64,000 bases of DNA from CAXSBA01 sp965277105 (GCA_965277105.1 OZ255710.1:1240001-1304000); one strand, 5' to 3'. Shown: positions 8,463 through 17,718, numbered from the stretch's first letter. Program-made: numbers and translations. The notes: a model not told the origin generated them from the letters alone.

Positions 8463-9857
8463 TTATTGCTTTAATCGTAAAACTTCCCCTAGCATAGTAT
8501 CCGAGGTAGTAATGGAACGAGAGTTTGCTTGGAATCCTCGTTGAGTTACGATCATATCGGTAAACTCCGAAGCCAAATCGACATTAGACATTTCTAAAAA
8601 ACCGGCTTTGATTTTCCCCGCTACTTCACTACCAGCAGGAGAAATGTTAGCTAACCCAGAGTTAATGGTCTCATCGAAATAGGTTTCTCCGATTTTATCT
8701 AAACCTTGTGGGTTAGTAAAAGTCGCTAAAGCGATTTGCCCTAGTTCTCGTTTAACTCCATTCGTATAACTTCCCACAATAACTCCACTATCGTTAATGT
8801 TGAAGCTTTCTAAATAACCTAGCTTAGTGCCATCTTGAAAAAATGCTTTTGTACTAGATGGCGAAGCAAATTGAGTAATGCCATCGTACTGCCCAGCTGT
8901 GCCTAACTCAAGGGAAATCACCGAAGGCTCACTTCCCGGTGCTTGATAGCGCATTTCTACCGCCAGCATATCTCCCGTTGCCCCTATAATGGTGTCAGGA
9001 GTCGCAGGATCTGATATACTAGTAATGGCTCCTGCTTCGTTGAACCGGACAATAAAATCATTACTAACATCTGCGTCATTTACTCCTGCTTGAACATCTG
9101 CTATCTCTTGGCTTTCGGCGTTAAATACTCTTGTAGTAACTAACCATTCATTAGGGATTTCTGCTCCATTGGCATCTAGCCTTTTAGTAAAGTTGAGTTG
9201 TAATTCTTGTTCTTCTCCTCGACTATCGACGACTTTAATTGTACTTACCCAAGAGCCATCGGCAATAGCTTTAGCCGAAGGATTATCAAGCGGAATAGTA
9301 GGAGTTAGGAGATTAAGGTTAGAGCGAAATCTCACTAAACTAGTAGCTCTAGCTTCTTCTTTTTTACCAATCTCTACTTTAAGGTCATCTAAACTACTAG
9401 CCGGATTAATGAAAGTAGTACCATCAGCGTTAGTAGTTGCTTGATAGCCCTGTACCCTAAACCCGTTAGCTTGATTAACAAGAGTTCCTTCACTATCTAG
9501 ACTAAACGCTCCTGCCCGAGAATAAATAGTTTGCTCTCCTTCCCTTTGGACAAAAAATCCTGAGCCGGAAATGGCTAAATCGGTATTCACCCCAGTAGTC
9601 TGCATTGATCCTTGAGTGTGAATCGTATCAATCGCTGCTATCTGCACGCCTAGTCCTACTTGTTTGGGATTAACTCCTCCTTTTTCTTCATCGGGCCGAG
9701 CAGCCCCACTTAAGGTTTGAGACAAAAGGTCTTGGAAAGTCACCCTGTCTCTTTTATAGCCGTGAGTATTGACATTACTAACGTTGTGGCCGATAACATC
9801 CATCCTAGTTTGGTGATTGTTTAATCCGGAAACTCCCGAATAAAGTGATCGCATCAT
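8463..9857 (-). CDS. flgE: flagellar hook protein
   Basis: FlgE polymerises into the flagellar hook, the joint between rod and filament. The 464-residue protein begins MMRSLYSGVSGLNNHQTRMD, the flagellar rod/hook N-terminal motif in its spirochaete form. It has the central FlgE domains and ends with the coiled region SEFTDMIVTQRGFQANSRSI. The start has a strong GAGGAG ribosome site. There is no cysteine anywhere in the protein. At the position equivalent to the cross-linking Cys of spirochaete hooks (RFRSNLNL) residue 179 is Ser, although Lys165 is present. It is the last gene of a fliK-flgD-flgE operon; the flbD and mot genes often found downstream are absent here. Confidence 0.96.
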   Translation of the reverse strand: MMRSLYSGVSGLNNHQTRMDVIGHNVSNVNTHGYKRDRVTFQDLLSQTLSGAARPDEEKGGVNPKQVGLGVQIAAIDTIHTQGSMQTTGVNTDLAISGSGFFVQREGEQTIYSRAGAFSLDSEGTLVNQANGFRVQGYQATTNADGTTFINPASSLDDLKVEIGKKEEARATSLVRFRSNLNLLTPTIPLDNPSAKAIADGSWVSTIKVVDSRGEEQELQLNFTKRLDANGAEIPNEWLVTTRVFNAESQEIADVQAGVNDADVSNDFIVRFNEAGAITSISDPATPDTIIGATGDMLAVEMRYQAPGSEPSVISLELGTAGQYDGITQFASPSSTKAFFQDGTKLGYLESFNINDSGVIVGSYTNGVKRELGQIALATFTNPQGLDKIGETYFDETINSGLANISPAGSEVAGKIKAGFLEMSNVDLASEFTDMIVTQRGFQANSRSITTSDTMLGEVLRLKQ

Positions 9858-9876
9858 AATCTATTGCTCCTCGTTT

Positions 9877-10377
9877 TTATTTAATTGTTTTAAGGTTATC
9901 TTCATAACGCTTAATTTTTTCTTCATTTGGTTGATTTGTTTTACTAGTTTCACTTAGCAGAGAAGTCACTTTATCTAAATTTACTTTCTGCCCATTGATA
10001 ACCACTTCTTGATTTTGAGTAAGGCTAATTTTTTCAATCACCCCCGTTCGATATTCTCCTTGGTAATTAGCAAAGCTTACTTTTTTACCAACTAAATTCA
10101 TATTTGCTAATTTGCCAAATTCTGCCTGCAATTTCTCCACAGAGTTATTGACGTTCTTCATTTGCTCAAGGGCAGAAAACTCCGCCATTTGAGAAATAAA
10201 CTCGGTATTACTCATAGGTTTTAAAGGGTCTTGATGAGAAAGCTGAACGGTTAATAATTTTAAAAATTCATCTTTCCCCAAGTTTTCCGTAGTCGTCTGG
10301 CTTAACGCTTCATTAATGCTTTTTTGATTAATACTAGGATTTTGAAGAGCTGCCTGAGATAAAATATTAGTTTCCAT
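9877..10377 (-). CDS. flgD: flagellar hook capping/assembly protein
   Basis: FlgD forms the cap that guides FlgE addition during hook growth. It has 166 residues. The conserved N-terminal block is clear: GKDEFLKLLTVQLSHQDPLK followed by TEFISQMAEFSALEQMKNVN (about 35-80). After it comes a short beta-rich part (NLVGKKVSFANYQGEYRTGV). At 166 residues it is shorter than enterobacterial FlgD, so the Ig-like domain is reduced, as in several spirochaetes. The ATG has an AAGGAAA ribosome site. It lies ten bases after fliK and 19 before flgE, so coordinated expression is very likely. Confidence 0.93.
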   Translation of the reverse strand: METNILSQAALQNPSINQKSINEALSQTTTENLGKDEFLKLLTVQLSHQDPLKPMSNTEFISQMAEFSALEQMKNVNNSVEKLQAEFGKLANMNLVGKKVSFANYQGEYRTGVIEKISLTQNQEVVINGQKVNLDKVTSLLSETSKTNQPNEEKIKRYEDNLKTIK

Positions 10378-10386
10378 TGTTTTCCT

Positions 10387-11766
10387 TTAAATTATTAAAT
10401 TCAATACCTTCTGACTTCTAAGATCAATAATGGCATTTCCAGTAGTTAGTTGATTATTCTCCATACTATTTTTTGAATCTACTTTTTTATCTTCTGCCAA
10501 CCAAGTAGAAAACTCTTCTTTATCAGAAGAACTTTTTTGTTGCAAATCAATCCCCAGAGAAAGCAGGTCAATGTTTTCTTCCGCCAAATACTGTTTTAGG
10601 TCCATTAGTTTTTGTTCCATAATTTCTTTTACATTGTAATTATCGACTAAAAGTTTAAGGTGCAAGAAATCATTTTCTTTTTTCATGATTATCTTAATTT
10701 CTCCTAAAGCTTCTGGTTTCAACTTCACGGTCATTACTTCTTTTCCTTCCACTAAACCATTTTTAATGTTTTTGATAAGTTGATTCTGCAAAAGCATAGG
10801 ATCTAACTTTTGCCCACCACTTACTTTACTAAAAAAAACATTCTTATCTAAAAAAGAATTATTCTCACTTTTGACAAAAAAGCTAAAATTATTATCCGGA
10901 GAAAAATTATTTTGGAACCCTTTTGCATCAACAACCGTGAAATTAGTATTAATCAAAGCAGGAGAAGTAGGAGCGATTTTCTTGCCCGAAGATAAACTTT
11001 CTAAGACAACAAAGTTATTCGAACTAGCGATTTTAGGCGAAGAATTACTACTATTATGGATAGGAATTTTGGAACTATTTTTATTATTTTTAATGTTCCC
11101 TTGCATCACCGTATAAGACGCCTCCCCATTTTTTACCGGGCTTAGTTTTTTTTGATTTTCGATAACTTTAGCATCTTCCCACAGCTCTTTTAAATCATTT
11201 AGAGTTTTAACTCTTTCAACTGTTTCTTCGTTAAAGGTATTGAAAGGCAAATTAATTGGCAAAATGTTTTTTAAGGCATCTTTTTGTTGGAAAAGAAAGT
11301 TTTTTATTTCTGCAGGTCTCGCTGTCGAAATATTTTCTTTTTTAAAAAAGTTTTGGAGCTCTTTTAAGAAATGTCCTAAAAAACCATTTTGATTACCATC
11401 AAGAGCGTCTATTTGCTCATCCAAAGATTGGAAAAATTTTTTTAATTCTTGTAGAATTTTTTTACCTTCATCTAGTTTACTAGTTTTACCGGTTTTATCG
11501 ATTAGCTTATCTAATAAAGCGTTGATTTTCTTAATTACTTCTTTTGAAGTTTTTTCTCCTCTAGTAAAATTAATTGATTTATTTTCTAATGTTTCTATTG
11601 CCACGCCAGCTTTTTCTGTTACTGTTTTTTTTTCTTTACTTGTCGCTTCTGTTAAAAAATTACTAAATGGTTTTTCATTAGCGAGATCTTTTTTTTCAAA
11701 AGATTTTGTTTTAAGTGGCAATTCATTATTACTTTTAGCTGGGGATAAAATATTAGTAATCTTCAT
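10387..11766 (-). CDS. fliK: flagellar hook-length control protein
   Basis: FliK measures the hook during assembly and switches export from hook to filament substrates. The 459-residue protein has a long Lys/Ser/Asn-rich, low-complexity N-terminal part, the usual ruler region. The conserved C-terminal export-switch domain is at about 325-420, with the core VKLKPEALGEIKIIMKKEN and later helices around LKQYLAEENIDLLSLGIDLQ. Its place upstream of flgD and flgE matches spirochaetes. Because the N-terminal part is barely conserved in the family, identification rests on the C-terminus and on context. Confidence 0.88.
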   Translation of the reverse strand: MKITNILSPAKSNNELPLKTKSFEKKDLANEKPFSNFLTEATSKEKKTVTEKAGVAIETLENKSINFTRGEKTSKEVIKKINALLDKLIDKTGKTSKLDEGKKILQELKKFFQSLDEQIDALDGNQNGFLGHFLKELQNFFKKENISTARPAEIKNFLFQQKDALKNILPINLPFNTFNEETVERVKTLNDLKELWEDAKVIENQKKLSPVKNGEASYTVMQGNIKNNKNSSKIPIHNSSNSSPKIASSNNFVVLESLSSGKKIAPTSPALINTNFTVVDAKGFQNNFSPDNNFSFFVKSENNSFLDKNVFFSKVSGGQKLDPMLLQNQLIKNIKNGLVEGKEVMTVKLKPEALGEIKIIMKKENDFLHLKLLVDNYNVKEIMEQKLMDLKQYLAEENIDLLSLGIDLQQKSSSDKEEFSTWLAEDKKVDSKNSMENNQLTTGNAIIDLRSQKVLNLII

Positions 11767-11921
11767 TTTTAAATTAAAAAATTCAAATCCTTCTTCATAG
11801 TCTTTTTTGTATTTCGGAAAATTTAAAAAATGATAAATGAATTTTTATAAAAATAATTTTTTCAATTTTTTTCTTTAGTTTTTAAAAAAAATAAAGAGAA
11901 AAAATTGATCTAATAATGAAT

Positions 11922-12704
11922 TTATTTTTTTTTGCTTTTTTGCGTTACCCAGAAAAAACTCAAGCTTCCACCAATTAAACCAGCAAAAATCACTCCCCAC
12001 TCTAGAGAAACAAGACTAAAGGGAATAATTAAAATTCCTCCACTAAGCATCGCTAACCCTATTTCCTTTTTTACTAAGGCGCTTTTAAAAAATAAGCATA
12101 AAAAATAAATGGGATTGGTAATAAGGAGTGCTACGTAAATCTCTTGGCTTAAGTAATCAACCACAATGAACCCTAAGTAAGTACAAGTAATCCCCACAAA
12201 AAATAAAAAAAAGTTGGAATAAAAATAATAGTTTTTTATTTTGCTTGGGGGGATCTTTTGATAATTTTCAATAAAATTATTCCACCCTGTAATAGCCACA
12301 AAGTGCACTCCCAAGACATACCACAAAGATTTTTTTTGCTTAGCAAAAAGAGGGACTAAAATAAAAGACATAGGGAAAAAGCGAATATTAATTAGAAAAA
12401 CCGAAATAAGCATATTAAAAATGGAAGCGCCAATGCTAAACTGATCGGCCAGAACTATTTGGCTTGGTAAAGAGTAAACAAAAGCAGAAGTAAAAATGGA
12501 TTGCGCTAGACTAAATCCAGAATAAGAGTAAAGATTACCTAAAGAAAAAAAAGTTATGGCAACAGCTAGCGCAGGTAACTGAAATATATCTTTAAAGGCA
12601 AGGAAAAAAACTTCCCGGTTAGTAGTTTTTAAATAATTATCACCATTAAAACGAGAAGAAAAGGAAGGAGTAGATTTTTCTTGAGGGAGATTGTTATCCC
12701 CCAA
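11922..12704 (-). CDS. azlC: AzlC-family branched-chain amino acid permease, coupled to the liv operon
   Basis: Multi-pass membrane protein of 260 residues with about seven hydrophobic segments after a 35-residue hydrophilic leader. The region FTSAFVYSLPSQIVLADQFS and the following INIRFFPMSF fit the AzlC family, the large subunit of AzlCD branched-chain amino acid exporters. The small AzlD subunit is not nearby. The start is a TTG that lies inside the end of livF (11-base overlap) with GGAAG in front, so it appears translationally coupled to the importer. An export-type permease at the end of an uptake operon is odd. It may act as a relief valve or have another role. Confidence 0.75.
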   Translation of the reverse strand: MGDNNLPQEKSTPSFSSRFNGDNYLKTTNREVFFLAFKDIFQLPALAVAITFFSLGNLYSYSGFSLAQSIFTSAFVYSLPSQIVLADQFSIGASIFNMLISVFLINIRFFPMSFILVPLFAKQKKSLWYVLGVHFVAITGWNNFIENYQKIPPSKIKNYYFYSNFFLFFVGITCTYLGFIVVDYLSQEIYVALLITNPIYFLCLFFKSALVKKEIGLAMLSGGILIIPFSLVSLEWGVIFAGLIGGSLSFFWVTQKSKKK

Positions 12705-13542
12705 GAAATAATCTTCCTACTTTAGGATTTTTTAATAAACTTTTTCCTTCATCGGCCAAAGCTACCATACCAGAAACTAAAACATACCCCACATCGCTAA
12801 AAGATAAACCTTTTTTAGCATTCTGCTCTACCATAATGATAGTTTTTTTTTCATTTTTCTTTAAATCTTCTAAAATCTCGAAAACCATATCAATAAAACG
12901 TGGCTCTAAACCAATAGAAGGCTCGTCAATGAGAATAATCTCTGGCTCCATAATAAGAGAACGAGCTATTTCTAATAATCTCCGCTCACCACCCGATAAG
13001 GTTCTCGCTAATTGATCTTTTCTTTTGTTTAGTCGTTCGTATTTTTCAAATATCTTTTCTACTTTCTCAGCAACTTCCTGCTGATTTTTTTCGGTAAATC
13101 CACCCAGCATCAAATTTTCTCGAACACTCATTTTGGGGAAAATAGAATTATTTTGCAAAATATAAGCTATTCTACTACTAGTTAGTTTTTTGTTAGCTGC
13201 TAACTTGGTGATATTTTTTTTCTGGACAATAACTTCACCTTTAAAAACATCAGCAAAACCAAAAATAGAATGAAGAATAGTCGACTTGCCAGCTCCATTA
13301 GGGCCGATTAAACAAATTGATTTCCCTTTACTAGCAAATAAATTTACCCCATGGAGGATCTCCATTTTGCCATAACCAGCAAATAAATTATTAATTTCTA
13401 CATTAATCTCACCCCCGGCCAGTTTTTTCAATTCATCAATGGAAGGAGCTTGGCGACTAATTTTTTTCGCCTCTTTTTCAATTTCAGCGAAACTTACTAG
13501 CTGATCTACTTTACCTTCACCGTAACCTTTTATTTTACTCAC
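12694..13542 (-). CDS. livF: branched-chain amino acid ABC transporter ATP-binding protein LivF
   Basis: Second ATPase of the Liv importer, 282 residues, working at the inner face of the membrane. Walker A is GPNGAGKST (80-88), the signature is LSGGERRLLEIARS and Walker B is IILIDEPS. The core starts only near residue 47 (NVEINNLFAGYGKMEILHGV). The 45-residue hydrophilic N-terminal extension is unusual for LivF. The start is GTG (13540-13542), preceded by AGGAGG; the overlapping ATG runs straight into a stop. It lies two bases after livG, and its last codons contain the start of azlC. Confidence 0.93.
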   Translation of the reverse strand: MSKIKGYGEGKVDQLVSFAEIEKEAKKISRQAPSIDELKKLAGGEINVEINNLFAGYGKMEILHGVNLFASKGKSICLIGPNGAGKSTILHSIFGFADVFKGEVIVQKKNITKLAANKKLTSSRIAYILQNNSIFPKMSVRENLMLGGFTEKNQQEVAEKVEKIFEKYERLNKRKDQLARTLSGGERRLLEIARSLIMEPEIILIDEPSIGLEPRFIDMVFEILEDLKKNEKKTIIMVEQNAKKGLSFSDVGYVLVSGMVALADEGKSLLKNPKVGRLFLGG

Positions 13543-13544
13543 AT

Positions 13545-14282
13545 TTATCCTCCTAAATAAGCATCTATTACTTTTTTGCTTTTTTTAATTTCGTCGGGAT
13601 TCCCCACGGTTAAAATTTCCCCTTGGGATAGACAATAAATTTTTTGGGCTAAATTCATCATCACCCGCATATTATGCTCAATCACTAAAAGAGTGATTTT
13701 TAGATCTTTATTCACTCTTTTTAAACAATCAATAATGCTATTGATAAGGGTAGGATTAATCCCTCCAGTTGGTTCATCTAATAACAGAAGTTTCGGTTTA
13801 TTCATAAGCGCCATGGCAAATTCCAAAAGCTTCTGCTGGCCAAAAGAAAGATCACCGGCTAAAAGTTTTCTCTTAGAAAAAAGACCGACAAATTTTAATA
13901 AATCCAAAGCCTCTTCTTCGTCTTTCTTGTCATAGCGGCTTAATAAATTTTTTAAACTACCTCGATAAGGCAAACTAATGAGCATATTGTCGATACAATT
14001 TAAACGATGATAAATATGAGTTTGCTGAAAAGTCCTCACTAGTCCTTTACGAGCAATCTCCGAAATAGTTAGTTGAGAGATTTCTTCATTATAAAAATAA
14101 ATTTTCCCCTGATCAACTGGGTGATCACCTACAATGGAATTAAACAAGGTAGTTTTCCCACAGCCATTAGGCCCAATAAGGCCTGTAATACTATTTTCTT
14201 CTACTTCAATATTAATATTACGGTTGGCTTTAATTCCACCGAAACTTTTAGAAACGTTTTCTACTTTTAAAATATTATTCAT
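13545..14282 (-). CDS. livG: branched-chain amino acid ABC transporter ATP-binding protein LivG
   Basis: First ATPase of the Liv importer, 245 residues. Walker A is GPNGCGKTT (37-45), the signature is the LSFGQQKLLEFAMAL variant typical of LivG, Walker B is LLLLDEPTGGINP, and the switch histidine lies in VIEHNM. The long segment between Walker A and signature (ISEIARKGLVRTFQQTHIYH) is also typical. It pairs with LivF and energises LivH/LivM. It is in the middle of the operon, 11 bases after livM. Confidence 0.95.
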   Translation of the reverse strand: MNNILKVENVSKSFGGIKANRNINIEVEENSITGLIGPNGCGKTTLFNSIVGDHPVDQGKIYFYNEEISQLTISEIARKGLVRTFQQTHIYHRLNCIDNMLISLPYRGSLKNLLSRYDKKDEEEALDLLKFVGLFSKRKLLAGDLSFGQQKLLEFAMALMNKPKLLLLDEPTGGINPTLINSIIDCLKRVNKDLKITLLVIEHNMRVMMNLAQKIYCLSQGEILTVGNPDEIKKSKKVIDAYLGG

Positions 14283-14293
14283 ACTGTTTATAT

Positions 14294-15331
14294 TTAATTT
14301 TGTTCTTTATTTTTCTCAATGACGATACCAAAAAGATGAGGAAATTTACCTTTAAGCCACCCCATGATACCTTCAGGGAAGAAAACCACAATAATAACGA
14401 TAAGTAAACCTAAGGCAATCCTTTGCCATCCTAAGAAATAAATCCAAAAAAATTCTTGAAAAAAATGGAAAATAATAGCACCTAAAACAGCTCCCCAAAT
14501 ATAGCCTTTTCCTCCTAAAATAGCCATCAAAACCATCCACACACCAAAAGTAGGGCCAGCAAAAGCGACGTCGGTTGGGTCAATAAAGCCAATAATATAC
14601 CCTAAAATTCCTCCGGCGGCACCTAAGAATAAAGCAGAAAAAGACCAATTGAGAGTCTTGACATTAGTGGTATTTACTCCCATAGCCTCGGCTTTATTTT
14701 CGTTATCCCTAATGGCGTTAAACAAAAAACCTAACTTAGTTTTGTAAATAAAGCGAAAGAAAAAGATACATTTTATTGCTAAAATAAAAGTTAGGAAATA
14801 AAAAAAGTTTCCCTGAGCACTAATATTCGTTAGCTCCTTCGGCCAAATAGGAGTACTTAATCCCGAGCCACCACCTATAATGTCAATGGTCCCCGCTATT
14901 TCAGCTGCAGTAATTCCTAGTCCCAAAGTACAAATAGCAAAATATTGCCCACGAAGATTAAGGATTAATTCCCCTAACAACAAAGAAGCCAGAAAAGGAA
15001 CAATAGTAGCTACTAATAAACCGACGAAAAACCCGAAAAAATAAGGGAACGGTTCAAAAGTAAATGTATTGGTTCCGCCAGCGTGAGTCCACTCTGCTAG
15101 ATCAAAATAAAGGGATATCTGAACTGCGGGGAGTAAATACATTCCCAAGCCAAAGAAAAAAATATTACCAAAGCTGTTGTACCCTAACTCTCCTCCTTGA
15201 TTATTCCAAGTAATAGAAAAAATAACGAAAATCCAAAAAAAAGAAATTTGCGAAATGTAATTAGGGAAAACCAGTGGGGATAAGAGGCCAAAAACAATTA
15301 ATAAGGTTAAAATTAAATTATCTTTTTTCAT
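14294..15331 (-). CDS. livM: branched-chain amino acid ABC transporter permease LivM
   Basis: Membrane permease of the Liv importer, 345 residues, with eight to ten hydrophobic helices. The family loop motifs are visible: RGQYFAICTLGLGITAAEI on the N-terminal side, and GFLFNAIRDNENKAEAMGVN, the cytoplasmic coupling segment that contacts the ATPases. An extra hydrophilic loop (about 75-95, WTHAGGTNTFTFEPFPY) follows the third helix. It is cotranscribed with livH and livG. Branched-chain amino acids are the expected substrates by family; urea or short-chain amides are alternatives for this transporter class. Confidence 0.93.
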   Translation of the reverse strand: MKKDNLILTLLIVFGLLSPLVFPNYISQISFFWIFVIFSITWNNQGGELGYNSFGNIFFFGLGMYLLPAVQISLYFDLAEWTHAGGTNTFTFEPFPYFFGFFVGLLVATIVPFLASLLLGELILNLRGQYFAICTLGLGITAAEIAGTIDIIGGGSGLSTPIWPKELTNISAQGNFFYFLTFILAIKCIFFFRFIYKTKLGFLFNAIRDNENKAEAMGVNTTNVKTLNWSFSALFLGAAGGILGYIIGFIDPTDVAFAGPTFGVWMVLMAILGGKGYIWGAVLGAIIFHFFQEFFWIYFLGWQRIALGLLIVIIVVFFPEGIMGWLKGKFPHLFGIVIEKNKEQN

Positions 15332-15346
15332 TATTAATCCTCCTTT

Positions 15347-16249
15347 TTATTCTAAATATTGTCGCTTTCTTTTAAGGATTTGCCCGCGAACAATTAAAAT
15401 AACAATTAAAAGCAAGAAAATTATCGCTAAACGAAATTCACTACCTAGAGTATAGTCAGCAAATTCTTCGACAATTCCTAACCCAACTCCCGATAAGATA
15501 ACCCCTACTAAATTGCCCAAACCAGCAATAATCACAATCATAAAAGAGCGAATAGTATAAGGAAGCCCTATATAAGGATGGATCGCTAAATTAAGCACCA
15601 CTAAAAAACCAGCCATACCGCAAATAGCCGAGTTAATGGCAAAAGTAATGGCGTAAATTCTATTAGTATCAATTCCTAAAATATGGGCTGCTTGAGGGTT
15701 TTGCGCCGTAGCTCTGATAGCTTTCCCCGTTTTTGTATTACGCATAAAAAGAATAAGTGCAATGGCGGTTAATCCACATAAAAGAAAGGATATTATTCTA
15801 GCATAAGGGATGATAAGTTGGTCATTTAAAAAAGATAAACTACCAAACCTAGCATCAACAATCTGAACGTCAGGACCAAAAATAGAGTTCATTGCTTGCT
15901 GAATAATGATACTAATACCAAAAGTGGCTAAAATGGATATAAATAAATCTCGTTTAATAATCCGAAAGATAATAAGATGATAAAGCGTATAACCTAACGC
16001 AAAAAGGATAATTGGCGCTAACAAAAGTCCCAATAACGGGGGAATGCCATTAGCATATAAAATATAGGTCAAATATCCGCCCAAAATGACAAATTCGCCT
16101 TGGGCTATGTTAATAATTTTGGTTACCCCCCAGATAAGGGCCATCCCATAAGCAACTAAAGCAAAAATAGAACCAATAGCCACCCCATTGACAATTGTCT
16201 GCACCCATAAATTAGGTGCAGACAAAAAAATATTTAAATTTTCTAACAT
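15347..16249 (-). CDS. livH: branched-chain amino acid ABC transporter permease LivH
   Basis: Membrane permease of the Liv importer, 300 residues. The N-terminus GVAIGSIFALVAYGMALIWG, the segment INIAQGEFVILGGYLTY and the coupling loop GKAIRATAQNPQAAHILGI are the LivH hallmarks. It forms the channel with LivM. It follows livK after about 20 bases and precedes livM by 15, in the canonical K-H-M-G-F order. Confidence 0.94.
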   Translation of the reverse strand: MLENLNIFLSAPNLWVQTIVNGVAIGSIFALVAYGMALIWGVTKIINIAQGEFVILGGYLTYILYANGIPPLLGLLLAPIILFALGYTLYHLIIFRIIKRDLFISILATFGISIIIQQAMNSIFGPDVQIVDARFGSLSFLNDQLIIPYARIISFLLCGLTAIALILFMRNTKTGKAIRATAQNPQAAHILGIDTNRIYAITFAINSAICGMAGFLVVLNLAIHPYIGLPYTIRSFMIVIIAGLGNLVGVILSGVGLGIVEEFADYTLGSEFRLAIIFLLLIVILIVRGQILKRKRQYLE

Positions 16250-16269
16250 TTTACGACTATGTATAAAAC

Positions 16270-17499
16270 CTATTGCCTTTCATTCCACTTAGGGATAGGA
16301 TAAACAACCGGAGCTTGAGCCCAGTCACTAGGGGACACTACAATATATTCCCTATCAATAATTTGGGACAATACCATAGGTTTAGCTATATTTTTCCCAG
16401 TCCCATCAAATTTAATATTCCCATAAAAAGTCTGAATTTCTGTTTCCGCTAAAGCATCGCGAACTGCTTCTTTATCAAGTGATTGTGCCCTTAAAAAAGC
16501 ATCAACGAAAACTTGAACAGCAGCCGAAGACTCAGCAGCTTGATAAGGTGGTTGATAACCGTACTCTTCTTCAAAGATTCTAGCATAATCTTTTCCTGTA
16601 CCAAAAAGCCCATCATCATCTTTATAAGTTAAGTCTTTTTGCCACTGTAAAGCGCATAGGACATAACCCGAACCTCTAGGGGATTTTTCGTGAATACCAG
16701 CAGAATCACAATGAGTAAGGGCCATCATATCCACGTTAACCCTTAAATCTTCCATTTGCCGAGCAGCAGTAGCCGCACCTTTAGCATGCCCTGATACTAC
16801 TAATAAATCAGGATTGACGGTTTTTACTTTGTTAAGAGTAGAAGTCATATCATCTAAGGTTTTGGGGAGATCATCATCAATAACGATTTGGATACCGTAT
16901 TCTTTGGCTTTTTCTACTACTCCTAATTTTACATCTTGAGAGAAAGGATCGTTTTCAAAAGCCATAGCGATTTTTAAATCACCAACACTCTTCCCACTTC
17001 TAGTAGCGTTTTCCACTAAAAAATCCACTGAGCTAGCTAGATATTGATCCGCACTAGTAAGCACAATAAACATATAGCGATAGCCTTTCGTAGATAACGA
17101 ACGAGAAGCACCATTAGCCTGGACCATAGGGATTTGAAATCTTTCGGTCACTGGAGCAATCGCCGCGGTTAAGCCTGAACTATATGGGCCTAATATAAAA
17201 TCTACTTCATCTTGCTTAATTAGTCTTTCAGCTAACTGAGCAGCCCTAGCTGGAGTTGATTCATCGTCGTAGTAAATAACTTCTAATTTGTAGTTTTTCC
17301 CACCAACGTCGATACCTCCATTTTCATTGATTAGTTTAATTGCTAAATCATATCCATTTTTAGTATGTTCCCCACTAGTTGTGTACTTACCAGTAAGCGA
17401 AATAGCAGACCCTAATCTAATTACATTATCTTCACTTTCTGCTTTTTGGCAAGAAAAGAAGAAAACAAAAACAGTAAATATTAAAATTATATTTTTCAT
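16270..17499 (-). CDS. livK: branched-chain amino acid ABC transporter substrate-binding lipoprotein
   Basis: Leucine-binding-protein family receptor of the importer, 409 residues. The signal peptide ends in FFFSCQK, so Cys17 would be lipidated. The lipobox lacks the usual Leu/Ala and is of the relaxed kind seen in spirochaetes, so the protein is probably membrane-anchored in the periplasm. The mature part starts IRLGSAISLTGKYTTSGEHT, the classic first strand and ligand loop of this fold. A GGAGG ribosome site precedes the ATG. It is the first gene of the operon, and its upstream region carries a dyad that may be an operator. Precise ligand unknown. Confidence 0.92.
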   Translation of the reverse strand: MKNIILIFTVFVFFFSCQKAESEDNVIRLGSAISLTGKYTTSGEHTKNGYDLAIKLINENGGIDVGGKNYKLEVIYYDDESTPARAAQLAERLIKQDEVDFILGPYSSGLTAAIAPVTERFQIPMVQANGASRSLSTKGYRYMFIVLTSADQYLASSVDFLVENATRSGKSVGDLKIAMAFENDPFSQDVKLGVVEKAKEYGIQIVIDDDLPKTLDDMTSTLNKVKTVNPDLLVVSGHAKGAATAARQMEDLRVNVDMMALTHCDSAGIHEKSPRGSGYVLCALQWQKDLTYKDDDGLFGTGKDYARIFEEEYGYQPPYQAAESSAAVQVFVDAFLRAQSLDKEAVRDALAETEIQTFYGNIKFDGTGKNIAKPMVLSQIIDREYIVVSPSDWAQAPVVYPIPKWNERQ

Positions 17500-17532
17500 T
17501 TTTACACCTCCAAAAATAAATTAGTGTAAAAC

Positions 17533-17548
17533 TATAACATAAGTTATA
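17533..17548. promoter_or_regulatory. dyad upstream of livK, candidate operator
   Basis: TATAAC and GTTATA form a perfect inverted repeat around ATAA, 34 to 49 bases upstream of the livK start. Read leftward it overlaps TATAGT, a likely -10 box for the liv operon. A repressor bound here would block the promoter. It might equally be a chance AT-rich palindrome. Confidence 0.4.
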
Positions 17549-17622
17549 TAGATTAAAAAAATTTTTTTATTTTTTGCTTTTTTTTATTTTTTCTATTATT
17601 TGCACTTAATTTATAATAATTG

Positions 17623-17637
17623 ATTCTAATATTAATT
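17623..17637 (+). repeat. copy 2 of the recurrent intergenic motif ATTCTAATATTAATT
   Basis: Identical over 15 bases to the copy at 22838 and over 14 bases to the copy at 7716. It lies midway in the divergent livK/cyclase control region, about 80 bases upstream of the cyclase -35 box. Confidence 0.35.
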
Positions 17638-17718
17638 TAAATTTTTTATTTTAAGAGCTTAATTTAGAAGAAATTCAAGCCTAATCTTGCTAAAAAAAGC
17701 TTTTTTAAACTAAAAAAC

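Noticed and set aside
9169..9444. 91-codon open frame opposite flgE, and similar long frames opposite fliK, livG, the antiporter and the ATP-grasp gene
   Set aside because: They are antisense shadows of clearly identified genes, and their translations show no recognisable family or start signals.
11767..11921. Sigma-28 type promoter ahead of fliK
   Set aside because: A partial CCGAAAT match exists, but spacing and the -35 part do not fit, so I do not report a promoter.
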